64,000 bases of DNA from Sphingopyxis indica (GCF_900188185.1 NZ_FZPA01000002.1:310001-374000); one strand, 5' to 3'; counted from the stretch's first letter, positions 16,733 through 25,412 are shown. Made by a program: numbers and translations. The notes: generated by a model from the letters alone, not told the origin.

Positions 16733-17020
16733 TCAGAGCAGCGCCTCGATCGCCTCGGCGAGCTTTGCGTCGCGCTCCGACAGGCCGTTCGCGTCATGCG
16801 TCGTCAGCAGGATGTCCACGCGATTATAGACGTTCGACCATTCGGGATGATGGTCCATTTTTTCGGCGATGATCGCGACGCTCGCCATGAAGCCGAACGC
16901 CTGCGCGAAATCGGCGAAGGTGAAGCGGCGCGTGATCGCGTCGCGCGCCGGCTCGTGCGTCCATTCGGGGAAGCGTGCGAGCAGCGCGGCGCGCGCGGCA
17001 TCGTCGAGTTTCCGGACCAT
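16733..17020 (-). CDS. phhB: 4a-hydroxytetrahydrobiopterin dehydratase (PCD/DCoH)
   Basis: This 95-residue enzyme recycles pterin cofactor by dehydrating 4a-carbinolamine after aromatic amino acid hydroxylation. The active-site signature is clear: [20 protein letters not shown] followed by [12 protein letters not shown]. Length and motif order are typical. It is divergent from the metallopeptidase gene at 17072 across 51 bp. No phenylalanine hydroxylase gene is present in the window. Confidence 0.93.
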   Translation of the reverse strand: MVRKLDDAARAALLARFPEWTHEPARDAITRRFTFADFAQAFGFMASVAIIAEKMDHHPEWSNVYNRVDILLTTHDANGLSERDAKLAEAIEALL

Positions 17021-17071
17021 CTGCTTTCTCCCGCTGGTAAAGGCCGAGCGCCCGCCATAAGGAAGGGCGCG

Positions 17072-17500
17072 ATGAGCGACAAGACCGCCCTTCGCGATCC
17101 GCCCGCCGGCTGGGCCGGCACCGCGCCCGACGCCGATGCCTTCCATGCGATGGCCGAGGCGGCGCTCGCAGCGCTGCCCGATATGTTCAAGCCGCATATC
17201 GAAGGCGTGGTGGTCGCGATCGAGGAGGTCGCCGACGACGCGACGCTCGCCGCACTCGACATCGAGCATCCCTATGATCTGACCGGCCTTTACGAAGGCC
17301 GCCCGCTGACCGAACGCAGCATCGACACGAGCGGCGCGATGCCCGACCGCGTGACCCTTTTTCGCCTGCCGATCCTGATCGAATGGATCGAGGGCGGCGA
17401 ACGGCTCGACTGGCTGATACGCCATGTGCTGATCCACGAAATCGGTCACCATTTCGGCTTTTCCGACGAGGATATGCACGCGCTCGAGGACATGGCCTGA
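17072..17500 (+). CDS. Small zincin-type metallopeptidase family protein
   Basis: This 142-residue cytosolic protein has a minimal HExxH zinc protease motif near the C-terminus ([22 protein letters not shown] with a downstream acidic DED). Family landmarks [14 protein letters not shown] and [11 protein letters not shown] precede it. This compact 'metallopeptidase family' is widespread in actinobacteria and alphaproteobacteria, with no assigned substrate. Its TGA overlaps the ccmA ATG by one base (TGATG), so the two are co-translated. Confidence 0.88.
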   Translation: MSDKTALRDPPAGWAGTAPDADAFHAMAEAALAALPDMFKPHIEGVVVAIEEVADDATLAALDIEHPYDLTGLYEGRPLTERSIDTSGAMPDRVTLFRLPILIEWIEGGERLDWLIRHVLIHEIGHHFGFSDEDMHALEDMA

Positions 17501-18084
17501 TGGCGGAGCTGCTGCGGTTCGACCGGGTGGCGTGCATCCGCGGCGACCGGCTGCTCTTCGAAGGGCTGTCGCTGGTGCTGGCGCGCGGCGAAGCGCTGTG
17601 GCTGCGCGGCCCCAATGGCGCGGGCAAGTCGAGCCTGATCCGGCTCGCCGCCGGACTGCTGCGCCCCGCTGCGGGCACGGTGACGCGCCGCGAACGCTGC
17701 GCGCTGATCGACGAGGCGGCGGCGCTCGATCCCGAGCTGCCGCTGCGCCGGGCGCTCGATTTCTGGGCGCGGGTCGACACCGTCGATGGCCATGCGGTCG
17801 ACCGCGCGATAGCGGCGATGGCGCTCGCGCCGCTGTCCGACGTGCCCGTCGCCATGCTGTCGACCGGCCAGCGCAAGCGCGGCGCGATGGCGCGCGTGAT
17901 CGCGAGCGGCGCGCCGATCTGGCTGCTCGACGAGCCCGCGAACGGGATGGACGAGCGCGCGCGAGGCCTGCTCGTCGCCGCGATCGCCGCGCACCGCGCG
18001 AACGGCGGCGCAGTGCTGCTCGCGTCGCATTTCAGCCTGGGGCTGAAGGATGTGGCACAGCTCGACATGGGGGCGCTGGCGTGA
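17500..18084 (+). CDS. ccmA: Heme exporter ATP-binding protein CcmA
   Basis: This 194-residue ABC ATPase of the cytochrome c maturation system energises release of heme from CcmE in the CcmABCD complex. Walker A is GPNGAGKSS (about residues 37-45), the signature [13 protein letters not shown] replaces LSGGQ, and Walker B is [12 protein letters not shown] with the H-loop LASHF. CcmA ATPases are naturally short. It is coupled to the upstream metallopeptidase (TGATG) and to ccmB (GTGA). Confidence 0.93.
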   Translation: MAELLRFDRVACIRGDRLLFEGLSLVLARGEALWLRGPNGAGKSSLIRLAAGLLRPAAGTVTRRERCALIDEAAALDPELPLRRALDFWARVDTVDGHAVDRAIAAMALAPLSDVPVAMLSTGQRKRGAMARVIASGAPIWLLDEPANGMDERARGLLVAAIAAHRANGGAVLLASHFSLGLKDVAQLDMGALA

Positions 18085-18728
18085 CCGCGCTCATCGCCCT
18101 CTTCTGGCGCGACCTGCGCCGCGCGTGGGGCAGCGGCGCGCTGTGGATTCCGGTCGTCTTCTTCCTGCTCGTCGCGACCGCCTTTCCCTTCGCGGTCGGC
18201 CCCGATGCGCCGCTGCTGGCAAAGACCGGCGGCGGGATGCTGTGGGTCGCGGCGCTGCTCGCAGCGCTGCTGCCGATCGACCGGCTCGTGCGCCCAGACC
18301 GCGACGCGGGGGTGCTCGACCAGCTCGCGGTGCGCGGTTTCGCCGACGAACTGATCGCCGCAGTGAAGATTGCCGCGCACGCGATCGGCTTTGGCCTGCC
18401 GCTGCTGATCGCGCTGCTGCCCGCGGCGGCGCTGCTCGCGCAGGATGGCGCGCGGGTGGCCACGATTGCGGCAGGGCTCGCGCTCGCGATTCCGGCGCTC
18501 GCCGCGCTCGCGGTGCTGAGCGCCGCGCTGACCGCGAACCTCAAAGGCGGCAGCGCGATCGGCGGCCTGCTGATCCTGCCGCTCGCAGTGCCGCTGCTCA
18601 TCTTCGGTGCGGGGATGCTCGACCCGTCGGGGCGCGGCGCGGCAAAGCTGCTCGCGGCGGTGAGCCTGCTGTTGACCGTAATCGGGCCGTTCGCGGCGGG
18701 CGCGGCGCTGCGGGGGCTGCGCGAATGA
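18081..18728 (+). CDS. ccmB: Heme exporter membrane protein CcmB
   Basis: This 215-residue inner membrane partner of CcmA has about six hydrophobic helices. Characteristic N-terminal WRDLRRAWGSG, the cytoplasmic DRDAGVLDQLAVRG segment and LTANLKGGSAIGGLLILPL are present. Start: GTG whose GTGA overlaps the ccmA stop. ccmC, ccmD and ccmE do not follow; the next 560 bp carry only repeats. The system must be completed elsewhere in the genome. Confidence 0.92.
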   Translation: MTALIALFWRDLRRAWGSGALWIPVVFFLLVATAFPFAVGPDAPLLAKTGGGMLWVAALLAALLPIDRLVRPDRDAGVLDQLAVRGFADELIAAVKIAAHAIGFGLPLLIALLPAAALLAQDGARVATIAAGLALAIPALAALAVLSAALTANLKGGSAIGGLLILPLAVPLLIFGAGMLDPSGRGAAKLLAAVSLLLTVIGPFAAGAALRGLRE

Positions 18729-18766
18729 CCGCCTTCGGCCGGTTGCTACCGTCAGGCCATCACCAG

Positions 18767-18840
18767 ATTCGCGCAGAGACGCAGAGAACGTAGAGGGCAA
18801 GCGTGAAAATCTCTGCGTTCTCTGCGTCTCTGCGCGAAAT
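18767..18840. repeat. Palindromic element, family B
   Basis: Near-perfect inverted repeats of about 29 bp (18767-18795 and 18811-18840; motif TCGCGCAGAGACGCAGAGAA) surround a 15-bp loop. Related sequence (TCTCTGCGCGTCTGCGCGAA) lies at 62418-62439 beside the GxxExxY unit. It is located downstream of ccmB and may act as a transcript end. Confidence 0.85.
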
Positions 18841-18883
18841 GTTTGGAAGGCGGCATCCGACCGATTGCTGCCCTGTTGATCAT

Positions 18884-18956
18884 CGTCACCCCGGACTTGA
18901 TCCGGGGTCCATGACTTCGGCGCTGCTGTGGATCCCGGATCAAGTCCGGGATGACG
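18884..18956. repeat. Palindromic element, family C
   Basis: Inverted repeats of about 27 bp (core CCCGGACTTGATCCGGG, 18884-18910 and 18930-18956) surround a 19-bp spacer ATGACTTCGGCGCTGCTGT. This sequence style is common as a dispersed repeat in alphaproteobacteria. Only one copy is in this window. Confidence 0.85.
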
Positions 18957-19240
18957 AAAGAGAGCAGGCGAACGTCAGTTCCCCACCCCAACCCGGACGT
19001 CCGCCGCAAAAAACCGCTGTCCTACATCATTCGGCTGTGCCAGCCTTTGTCTCGGCTCTTTCGATAGGTGGATAAAAGCGCGGTCACGATGCGGGCGGGA
19101 GCCGGCGCGGCAGGTTCGCCGGACGCGACCCGGCGGCCGCACGAGGCTGAACTTTGCTGAACTTTGAAACGAGAGCGCGGACCCGACCCGCGATAGCCGA
19201 AGACCGCAACGGCAACAGGCCACCCCAAATGCCGCCCAAA
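18957..19240. other. Non-coding gap between ccmB repeats and rplA terminator
   Basis: There is no convincing ORF, RNA or promoter in these 284 bp. The only structure noted is a short direct repeat GCTGAACTTT/GCTGAACTTT near 19145-19165. Confidence 0.6.
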
Positions 19241-19273
19241 AGAAAAGGGCCGGAGTTTCCCCCGGCCCTTTCC
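19241..19273 (-). terminator. Terminator of rplK-rplA
   Basis: The stem AAAGGGCCGG/CCGGCCCTTT has a short loop, and a T-run forms on the minus strand (TTTTCTTTTG after the stem). It sits 20 bp after the rplA stop. It ends the rplKA transcript, so rplJL is not read from the same mRNA. Confidence 0.88.
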
Positions 19274-19292
19274 TGAATCGGTTGCAGGTCGA

Positions 19293-19988
19293 TCAGGCGC
19301 CGATTTCGGCGGTGTCGACCTTCACGCCCGGGCCCATCGACGACGACAGGGCGATCTTGCGGACGTACTTGCCCTTGGCGCCCGAGGGCTTCGCCTTGAC
19401 GATCGCATCGACGAAGGCGTCGAAGTTCTGGCGGAGCTTTTCCTCGCCGAACGACAGCTTGCCGAGGCCTGCGTGGATGATCCCGGCCTTTTCGACGCGG
19501 AATTCGATCTGGCCGCCCTTGGCCGCCTTGACGGCTTCGGCAACGTTCGGGGTGACGGTGCCGAGCTTCGGGTTCGGCATCAGGCCCTTCGGGCCCAGCA
19601 CCTTGCCGAGGCGGCCGACGATGCCCATCATGTCGGGCGTCGCGATGACGCGGCCATAGTCGAGGTTGCCGGCCTGCATGTCTTCCATCAGGTCCTCGGC
19701 CCCGACCTTGTCGGCGCCAGCCTTCAGCGCTTCCTCGGCCTTGTCGCCGCGCGCGAAGACCGCGACCTTGACGTCCTTGCCGGTGCCCGCGGGCAGCGTG
19801 ACGACGCCGCGGACCATCTGGTCGGCGTGGCGCGGGTCGACGCCCAGGTTCATCGCGATTTCCATCGTTTCGTCGAACTTCGAGCTGGCGAGTTCGCGCA
19901 CCGTTTTGATCGCCTCATCGACCGCGTGGAGCTTCAGCGCGTCGACCTTGCCCTCGAGGGCCTTCTGCTTCTTGGTCAGCTTTGCCAT
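19293..19988 (-). CDS. rplA: Ribosomal protein uL1
   Basis: This 231-residue L1-stalk protein binds 23S rRNA helices 76-78 and helps E-site tRNA release; in many bacteria it also represses its own operon. Signature motifs [20 protein letters not shown], then [11 protein letters not shown] and the C-terminal [17 protein letters not shown] end are present. The ATG at 19988 lies 4 bp after the rplK stop. A terminator follows directly. Confidence 0.98.
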   Translation of the reverse strand: MAKLTKKQKALEGKVDALKLHAVDEAIKTVRELASSKFDETMEIAMNLGVDPRHADQMVRGVVTLPAGTGKDVKVAVFARGDKAEEALKAGADKVGAEDLMEDMQAGNLDYGRVIATPDMMGIVGRLGKVLGPKGLMPNPKLGTVTPNVAEAVKAAKGGQIEFRVEKAGIIHAGLGKLSFGEEKLRQNFDAFVDAIVKAKPSGAKGKYVRKIALSSSMGPGVKVDTAEIGA

Positions 19989-19992
19989 GGGA

Positions 19993-20424
19993 TCAGCCCT
20001 CCGTCACTTCGAGGCCCATCGAGCGGGCGCTGCCTTCGATGATCTTCGTCGCCTGTTCGATGTCGTTGGCGTTGAGATCCTTCATCTTGATCTCGGCGAT
20101 CTCGCTGAGCTTCGAGCGCGCGATCTTGCCGCCGCTGATCTTGCCGGGCTCCTTCGAACCCGACTTCAGATTCGCGGCCTTCTTGATCAGATAGGTCGCC
20201 GGGGGCGTCTTGGTGACGAACGAGAAGCTCTTGTCCGCATAGACGGTGATGATGGTCGGGGTCGGGGTGCCCTTGTCCATGCCGTCGGTCGCGGCGTTGA
20301 ACGCCTTGCAGAATTCCATGATGTTGACGCCGCGCTGACCGAGCGCCGGCCCGAGCGGCGGCGACGGGTTGGCGGTGCCGGCGGGCACCTGCAGCTTGAT
20401 ATAGCCGCTGATCTTCTTGGCCAT
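19993..20424 (-). CDS. rplK: Ribosomal protein uL11
   Basis: This 143-residue protein of the GTPase-associated centre, with L10/L12, stimulates factor GTPase and RelA. It shows the N-terminal [20 protein letters not shown] then [15 protein letters not shown], and the C-terminal rRNA-binding end [25 protein letters not shown] precedes the ATG at 20424. It is the first gene of a two-gene unit with its own promoter. Confidence 0.98.
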   Translation of the reverse strand: MAKKISGYIKLQVPAGTANPSPPLGPALGQRGVNIMEFCKAFNAATDGMDKGTPTPTIITVYADKSFSFVTKTPPATYLIKKAANLKSGSKEPGKISGGKIARSKLSEIAEIKMKDLNANDIEQATKIIEGSARSMGLEVTEG

Positions 20425-20544
20425 GATGGCCTCCTTTCTTTCTGTCGCCCCGGACGGAATCCGGGGCTCAAAATAAGCGGTCCAGCAGAGGGCATCACCC
20501 CTCCTCCCGCGCGGAATCGCACCCGTGTCTGATGCGAAGCGGCG

Positions 20545-20573
20545 CGGTTAGACCCAAATCGGCGGAGATGCAA
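20545..20573 (-). promoter_or_regulatory. Probable rplKA promoter
   Basis: The minus strand has TTGCAT (20568-20573), a 17-bp spacer and TAACCG (20545-20550), giving a leader of about 115 nt. A GCCCCGG/CCGGGGC hairpin lies just before the rplK SD and could be an L1 target (inference). Confidence 0.5.
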
Positions 20574-20609
20574 GGGATTTGCCCTCTCCCGAGGGGAGAG
20601 GAAAGTCGT

Positions 20610-21542
20610 TCACCCCTGCGGGCGGTAGCGCACGAGCCCTTCCTGGACGACGGTGGCGATCAGCGTGCCGTCCTGGCGGTAGATCGAGCCGCGGCACAGC
20701 CCGCGGTCGCCGCCGGTCCACGGACTGTCCATCACGAAGACGAACCAGTCGTCGACGCGAATGTCGCCGTGGAACCACATCGCGTGGTCGAGGCTGGTCG
20801 ACACCATGCCGGGGGTCCAGAAATTGACCCCGTGCGGCAGCATCGCCGAGGACAGGAGCCCCATGTCCGAGGCAAAGGCCAGGAAACCGCGATGGATCAG
20901 CGGATCGTCGCCGATCGGCGCGGCGACGCGGAACCACTGATAATGCTGCGTCGCCTTTTCGGACGGCGCCGGGCGATAGCTGCGCACCTCGAACGGCCGG
21001 CGCCGCGCCATATGCGCGAGGTGGCGATCCGAGATATGCGGATCGGCGGCGATGAAGTCGGTGAAATCCCAGCATTCCTCCGGCGGGCGGAGGTCGGGCA
21101 TCGGAACCTGGTGCGACAGCCCTTTCGCCGGAATCTGGAACGAGGCGGTCAGGTTGAAGATGACCTTGCCGTCCTGCCGCACGACGACGCGGCGGTTCGA
21201 GAAGCTGCGCCCGTCGAAATCGCGGTGGATGCGGAAATGCAGCGGCTTGGTCTCGTCGCCGCCGCGCAGGAAATAGGCGTGGAGCGAGTGGACCTCTTTG
21301 CCTTCTTCGATCGTGCGCGCCGCGGCCATCATCGCCTGCGCGATCACCTGTCCGCCGAAGATGCGGTCGCGCGCCGTGGTCGGCAGCGCGGGAAAGGTGA
21401 ACTCGTCCGGAAGGCCGGGGACGGGATCGAGATCGAAGAGCCGCGCCACGGCGCCGACGACCTTTGCGGCATCGACGCCCGCGTTGATTTCGCGCGCGCG
21501 GTCGATGCGTGCCTGAATCTCTGCGGGAGAGAGCGAATTCAT
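20610..21542 (-). CDS. tesB: Acyl-CoA thioesterase II
   Basis: This 310-residue double-hotdog thioesterase hydrolyses medium/long acyl-CoA to free acid and CoA. It has TesB landmarks: RIFGGQVIAQAMMAA, SLHAYFLRGG, LDHAMWFHGD (catalytic Asp of the D/S-T/Q triad), then WFVFVMDSP and VVQEGLVR (Gln). ATG at 21542. It is inserted between nusG and rplK on the same strand, a non-classical neighbour. A palindromic element separates it from nusG. Confidence 0.93.
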   Translation of the reverse strand: MNSLSPAEIQARIDRAREINAGVDAAKVVGAVARLFDLDPVPGLPDEFTFPALPTTARDRIFGGQVIAQAMMAAARTIEEGKEVHSLHAYFLRGGDETKPLHFRIHRDFDGRSFSNRRVVVRQDGKVIFNLTASFQIPAKGLSHQVPMPDLRPPEECWDFTDFIAADPHISDRHLAHMARRRPFEVRSYRPAPSEKATQHYQWFRVAAPIGDDPLIHRGFLAFASDMGLLSSAMLPHGVNFWTPGMVSTSLDHAMWFHGDIRVDDWFVFVMDSPWTGGDRGLCRGSIYRQDGTLIATVVQEGLVRYRPQG

Positions 21543-21563
21543 GATGACGGCCTACCCCTTGCC

Positions 21564-21640
21564 CGTCGCTCCCGCGCAGGCGGGGGCCGCTGTCGGCGCA
21601 GCGCAAGGCCGCCGACGGCCCCCGCCTGCGCGGGGGCGAC
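21564..21640. repeat. Palindromic element, family D (downstream of nusG)
   Basis: Arms of about 25 bp (core CCCGCGCAGGCGGGGGCCG, 21564-21588 and 21616-21640) flank a GC-rich loop. It ends 2 bp before the nusG stop codon on the plus coordinate scale, so on the nusG transcript it forms a hairpin immediately after the stop. It lacks a T-run but could end or stabilise the secE-nusG mRNA. Confidence 0.82.
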
Positions 21641-21642
21641 GC

Positions 21643-22179
21643 TTATTTCATGCGTTCGACCTGCTCAAAATCGAGCTCGACGGGGGTCGCGCGGCCAAAG
21701 ATCGACACCGATACCTTGACGCGCGCCTTGTCGAAATCGAGTTCCTCGACGACGCCGTTGAAGCTCGCGAACGGACCTTCGAGCACCTTGACCTGGTCGC
21801 CGATTTCGTAATCGACGCGAATCTCGGTCTTCGGACGCGCCGCGGCCTCTTCCTTGCTGTTCAGGATGCGCGCCGCCTCGGCCTCGCTGATCGGCTGCGG
21901 CTTGCCCGACGAGCCGAGAAAGCCCGTGACCTTGGGCGTGTTCTTGACGAGGTGATAGACGTCGTCGCTCATCGTCAGCTTGGCGAGGACATAGCCGGGG
22001 AAGAATTTCCGCTCGGCCTGCACCTTCTTGCCGCGCTTGACCTCGGTGACCGTCTCGACCGGCACTTCGACCGCTTCGACGAAGTCACTGAGGCCCATGC
22101 GCTCGGCTTCGGCGATCACCGAATCGCGAACCTTGTTCTCGAAGCCCGAATAGGCGTGAATGATGTACCAGCGCGCCAT
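21643..22179 (-). CDS. nusG: Transcription antitermination/termination factor NusG
   Basis: This 178-residue factor bridges RNA polymerase with Rho or the ribosome. It has an NGN domain (WYIIHAYSGFENKVRD..., FFPGYVLAKL) and a C-terminal KOW domain (IGDQVKVLEGPFASFNGVVEE). The usual length is kept. ATG at 22179, 41 bp after secE; the two form an operon. Confidence 0.98.
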   Translation of the reverse strand: MARWYIIHAYSGFENKVRDSVIAEAERMGLSDFVEAVEVPVETVTEVKRGKKVQAERKFFPGYVLAKLTMSDDVYHLVKNTPKVTGFLGSSGKPQPISEAEAARILNSKEEAAARPKTEIRVDYEIGDQVKVLEGPFASFNGVVEELDFDKARVKVSVSIFGRATPVELDFEQVERMK

Positions 22180-22220
22180 TGTCGTCCTGTCCCTGGAAAA
22201 ATGCCTGTAACCGCGCCCTG

Positions 22221-22418
22221 TCAGCGCGCGAGCGACGTCAACCAGTTGACGATCGCGTTGAAAACCGTGTCGACGCCAAGGAAGAAGAAGGCGAGGATCG
22301 TCGTCATGATCAGCACCATGATCGTCGTCTGCACCGTTTCGCGGCCGGTCGGCCACACGATCTTGCCGGCTTCGGTCTTCACCTGGTTGACGAATTCGCC
22401 AATCTTGGGCCTCGCCAT
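22221..22418 (-). CDS. secE: Preprotein translocase subunit SecE
   Basis: This is the 65-residue short-form SecE, clamping SecY in the inner membrane. The conserved amphipathic part FVNQVKTEAGKIVWPTGRET precedes a single transmembrane helix (IMVLIMTTILAFFFLGVDTVF). It is the first gene of secE-nusG, with tRNA-Trp further upstream on the same strand. Confidence 0.97.
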   Translation of the reverse strand: MARPKIGEFVNQVKTEAGKIVWPTGRETVQTTIMVLIMTTILAFFFLGVDTVFNAIVNWLTSLAR

Positions 22419-22571
22419 GTCGATCGTCCTGTCCTTGTGTCCAATTCGAAGGGCAGATGGGATGCCGGCCGCACCGCGTCAAGCGCGGTTTCAGGCAATA
22501 GTCCGCCCACCCTCCCCGGCGGGGCCGGTGAAAGGCGGAAGAAAACGGCGCATCTGTCCGAGTGAAAGCGG

Positions 22572-22600
22572 CCTTTAGCCGCCCGCCGGTGGCTTGGCAA
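22572..22600 (-). promoter_or_regulatory. Probable secE-nusG promoter
   Basis: The minus strand has TTGCCA (22595-22600), a 17-bp spacer and TAAAGG (22572-22577), about 150 bp before the secE ATG. Motif-based call. Confidence 0.5.
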
Positions 22601-22899
22601 GCCGCGCATGATGCGCGGCGGCGCGATCACGCGGGACGGGCCGCCGGGCGGCCGGCGAAAACGGCGTTCGAAAGGGCGCAAATATCCCCCCGGCCCGAAA
22701 ACGGCCGGAACAGGAGCGAGAAAGGCCCTTAACCCGGCGGAATCGCTCCAGGATTTCTTACTGGTTACGAAATGGTTAGATCAAAACCTTCACCAACAAT
22801 AAAATATCGACATCATCGGGCTTAATAACCTAGAATTTATCCGTAAATTACATAGGTCTCTACGCACTCATCCGGGTACGCAGCGATAAGGAGAAACCT
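22601..22899. other. Non-coding region upstream of PilZ gene, AT-rich
   Basis: No gene is visible. From about 22750 the base composition drops sharply in GC. The AT-rich block contains a direct repeat TGGTTAC/TGGTTAG (spacing TTAC-N7-TTAG, about 22762-22780) and several TTAA/TAAATT tracts. It should hold the promoter of the PilZ gene. I do not recognise a riboswitch. Confidence 0.6.
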
Positions 22900-23535
22900 G
22901 TGAACATTCCCAATGCGGCCAGCCCGGTACCGCCCGATACCAGCGGGCTCGAGGATGAGCGCCGCGAAGACAATCGGCATTGTACGGTCTTTCGGATCGC
23001 CAGGATCGCGCGCGAAAGCGACGCCGGACTGTGGCGCGTCCGCAATATTTCGGACCATGGCATGATGCTCGCGACCACTGTCGCAGTGAGTCCCGGCGAG
23101 CCGTTGCAGATCGCGCTTTCGGACGCGATCACGCTCGTCGGCAAGGTCGTGTGGGCGCGCGACGGGCGCTGCGGCGTCGAGTTCGACACGCCGGTCGACG
23201 CGCTCGACATCCTTCGCCAACTCGCCGCCGAACGCCAGTCGGGCGATTACCGCCCCCCGCGCCTGCCCGTCCACGGCCGCGCGCTCGCGGTCACCGAGGA
23301 TGGCAATCACGACGTCGAGATCGAAAATCTGTCGCAGAACGGCGCCGGCGTTATCCACGGCGGCGGGCTTGAAACGGGCACCGAGTTGCTGCTCGTCCTC
23401 GGCGAAGACATCCGCCGCCGCGGCATCGTCCGCTGGTCGCGCGGCGACCCCCAGGGAATTTGGCGCGCCGGCATCTGGTTCGCCCCGCCGCTCGCGCCGG
23501 GCGACCTCGAAAGCATCCGCCGCTTTCAAAGCTGA
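22900..23535 (+). CDS. Tandem PilZ domain protein (c-di-GMP receptor candidate)
   Basis: This 211-residue soluble protein has two PilZ-like units. The first (about 20-110) has ERRxxNR and the NISDHG motif; the second (about 118-205) has RPPRLPV and NLSQNG. The pattern RxxxR plus (D/N)xSxxG is the c-di-GMP-binding signature; the arginine spacing is imperfect, so binding is likely only in one or both halves. Start: GTG at 22900 with AAGGAG seven bases upstream. It lies divergently between secE and tRNA-Trp. Confidence 0.85.
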   Translation: MNIPNAASPVPPDTSGLEDERREDNRHCTVFRIARIARESDAGLWRVRNISDHGMMLATTVAVSPGEPLQIALSDAITLVGKVVWARDGRCGVEFDTPVDALDILRQLAAERQSGDYRPPRLPVHGRALAVTEDGNHDVEIENLSQNGAGVIHGGGLETGTELLLVLGEDIRRRGIVRWSRGDPQGIWRAGIWFAPPLAPGDLESIRRFQS

Positions 23536-23655
23536 CGCACGCTGCACAAAGCCTGGCCGGACCCCAGGGGCCAGGCGCAGCGCAATCCCATCGACAAATT
23601 TTGAAGACGGTCCTCGACAAGCGGCGACCGGCGACGTCATTTCCCCGCAAGGAAA

Positions 23656-23731
23656 TGGCAGGGGCAGCAGGATTCGAACCCGCGACCCTCGGTTTTGGAG
23701 ACCGATGCTCTACCAGCTGAGCTATACCCCT
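23656..23731 (-). tRNA. tRNA-Trp (CCA anticodon)
   Basis: This 76-nt tRNA has a 7-bp acceptor stem (AGGGGTA/TGCCCCT), a D-loop AGCTGGTA, a CTCCAAA anticodon loop, a TTCGAAT T-loop and an encoded 3' CCA. It lies upstream of secE as in many bacteria, though a PilZ gene intervenes. Confidence 0.98.
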
Positions 23732-23745
23732 AAGGCCGGAGTGCG

Positions 23746-23775
23746 CCCTTAGCCGCAACCGGGCGGGGTGCGCAA
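23746..23775 (-). promoter_or_regulatory. Possible tRNA-Trp promoter
   Basis: The minus strand shows TTGCGC (23770-23775), an 18-bp spacer and TAAGGG (23746-23751), 15 bp before the tRNA 5' end. Weak -10, motif only. Confidence 0.4.
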
Positions 23776-23840
23776 GCGGAATAGAGCGGCCGAATGCATA
23801 GCTTGCAAAGCATCGCCGGGCTGATATGCGCTGACCCCGC

Positions 23841-24773
23841 ATGACCGCCGCCCGATCCTCCGACGTTCCGCAACATTATCTGGGCGGCATCGCGCTGCGG
23901 CTGCTCGCGATGGCGAGCCTCTCGCTGATGTTCGTGCTGGTGAAGATCGCCGCCGCCGACGGCGTCCACCTGGTCGAGAGCCTGTTCTGGCGGCAGGTGG
24001 TCGTGCTCCCCTTGCTTCTCCTATGGGCGATACGCCACGGCGGGATCGCGACGTTCCGCACGCAGCGCCCCGGCACCCACGCGCGGCGCGCGATGATGGG
24101 CCTCACCGGCATGGCGCTCAATTTCGGCGGCATGATCTATCTGCCGATGGCCGAGGCGACGACGATCAATCTGTCGGTGCCGATCTTTGCGGTGATCTTT
24201 GCCGCGGCCTTCCTCGGCGAGCCGACCGGGTGGCAGCGCTGGGGTGCGGTGATCGTCGGCTTTCTGGGCGTGCTCGTCGTGCTCAACCCGACGACCGTGA
24301 TCGCCGGCGGCTTTACCGGCGACCATGGTATCGGCACGCTGATCGCGCTCGGCGGCGCGATCATGACCGCGCTGATCACGATCCAGGTCCGCGACCTTGC
24401 GCGCACCGAAAGCCCGATGGCGATCGTCTTCTGGTTCAGCCTGATCTCGCTCGTTCCGCTGACCATCGCCCTGCCCTTCGTAAATACGCCGCACGGCCCG
24501 GCGATCTGGGCGGTGCTGATCGGCCTCGGTCTGCTCGGCGCGGTGGTGCAGATGTCGCTGACCGGCGCGCTGCGGCTCGCCCCCGTCGCGGTGGTGACGC
24601 CGATGGATTATTCGAGCCTGCTCTGGTCGATCGCCTGCGGCTGGTATGTCTTCGGCACCCTCCCCGCCGATACGACGTGGGTCGGCGCGCCGCTGATCGT
24701 CGCGAGCGGCCTGTTCATTGCCTGGCGCGAGCATCGCCTGCATATCGAGCGGCGAAAGGACATCACCGCATGA
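23841..24773 (+). CDS. DMT/EamA family transporter
   Basis: This 310-residue inner membrane protein has ten predicted helices arranged as two EamA repeats (about 15-150 and 160-295). Typical features are VESLFWRQ after helix 2, INLSVPIFAVIFAAAFLGEP and the repeat-2 equivalent VVTPMDYSSLLWS. The family exports amino acids, nucleobases or other small metabolites; the substrate is unknown. The ATG at 23841 lacks a strong SD. Its TGA overlaps the GST start (ATGA), giving a coupled pair. Confidence 0.9.
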   Translation: MTAARSSDVPQHYLGGIALRLLAMASLSLMFVLVKIAAADGVHLVESLFWRQVVVLPLLLLWAIRHGGIATFRTQRPGTHARRAMMGLTGMALNFGGMIYLPMAEATTINLSVPIFAVIFAAAFLGEPTGWQRWGAVIVGFLGVLVVLNPTTVIAGGFTGDHGIGTLIALGGAIMTALITIQVRDLARTESPMAIVFWFSLISLVPLTIALPFVNTPHGPAIWAVLIGLGLLGAVVQMSLTGALRLAPVAVVTPMDYSSLLWSIACGWYVFGTLPADTTWVGAPLIVASGLFIAWREHRLHIERRKDITA

Positions 24774-25387
24774 CGCTGCCCATCCTCTATCACTGCCCCG
24801 ATGCGCGGTCGCTGCGCTGCCTGTGGGCGGCGGAAGAGGCTGGGCTGGACATCGACCTCAAGCTCCTGCCCTTTCCGCCGCGCGTCTTTGCGCCCGATTA
24901 TCGCGCGATCAATCCGCTGATGACGGTGCCGGGGTGGGTCGAGAACGGGCGGCTGCTGACCGAATCGGCGGCGATCTGCGAGCGCATCGCCGAGGACACG
25001 CCGCTCGAAGTCGGACGCGACGAGCCCGATTACTGGACGTGGCGCAACTGGCTGCACCGCAGCGACGCGACGCTGACCTTTCCGCTCGCGATCATGATCC
25101 GCTACACGCGCGTCGAGCCCGAGCCCCGCCGGCTCGCGCAGGCGGTCGAGGATTACAAGGCCTTCTTCGGCGGCCGCGCCAAGAGCATCGAGGCCGCGCT
25201 GGCCGACGGACGCGAATGGCTCGTCGCGGGGCGCTTCACCATTGCCGACGTCGCGATCGGCTATGCGGCGTTTCTGGCGACGACGCTCGGCGCCGGCGAC
25301 GTGCTCGGCGAGGCGACGAAGGACTGGCTGGCGCGCTGCACGGCGCGCGACGGGTTCGTGCGCGCGCGCGAGCGGCAGAAGGGATAA
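24770..25387 (+). CDS. Glutathione S-transferase family protein
   Basis: This 205-residue cytosolic protein has an N-terminal thioredoxin-like domain (residues 1-78: SLRCLWAAEEAGLDIDLKLLPFPPR at the beta1-alpha1 site, NPLMTVPGW with the cis-Pro, LTESAAICERIAE for gamma-glutamyl binding). An all-helical C-terminal domain carries the GRFTIADVAIGYA N-cap motif. It is coupled to the DMT exporter, suggesting conjugation and export of the same compound class (inference). Confidence 0.92.
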   Translation: MTLPILYHCPDARSLRCLWAAEEAGLDIDLKLLPFPPRVFAPDYRAINPLMTVPGWVENGRLLTESAAICERIAEDTPLEVGRDEPDYWTWRNWLHRSDATLTFPLAIMIRYTRVEPEPRRLAQAVEDYKAFFGGRAKSIEAALADGREWLVAGRFTIADVAIGYAAFLATTLGAGDVLGEATKDWLARCTARDGFVRARERQKG

Positions 25388-25412
25388 GCCGCCCGGGCGC
25401 CTGCCGTCGCTC

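Noticed and set aside
20532..21719. 395-codon plus-strand frame opposite tesB
   Set aside because: tesB motifs on the minus strand are complete; the plus frame shows no family features.
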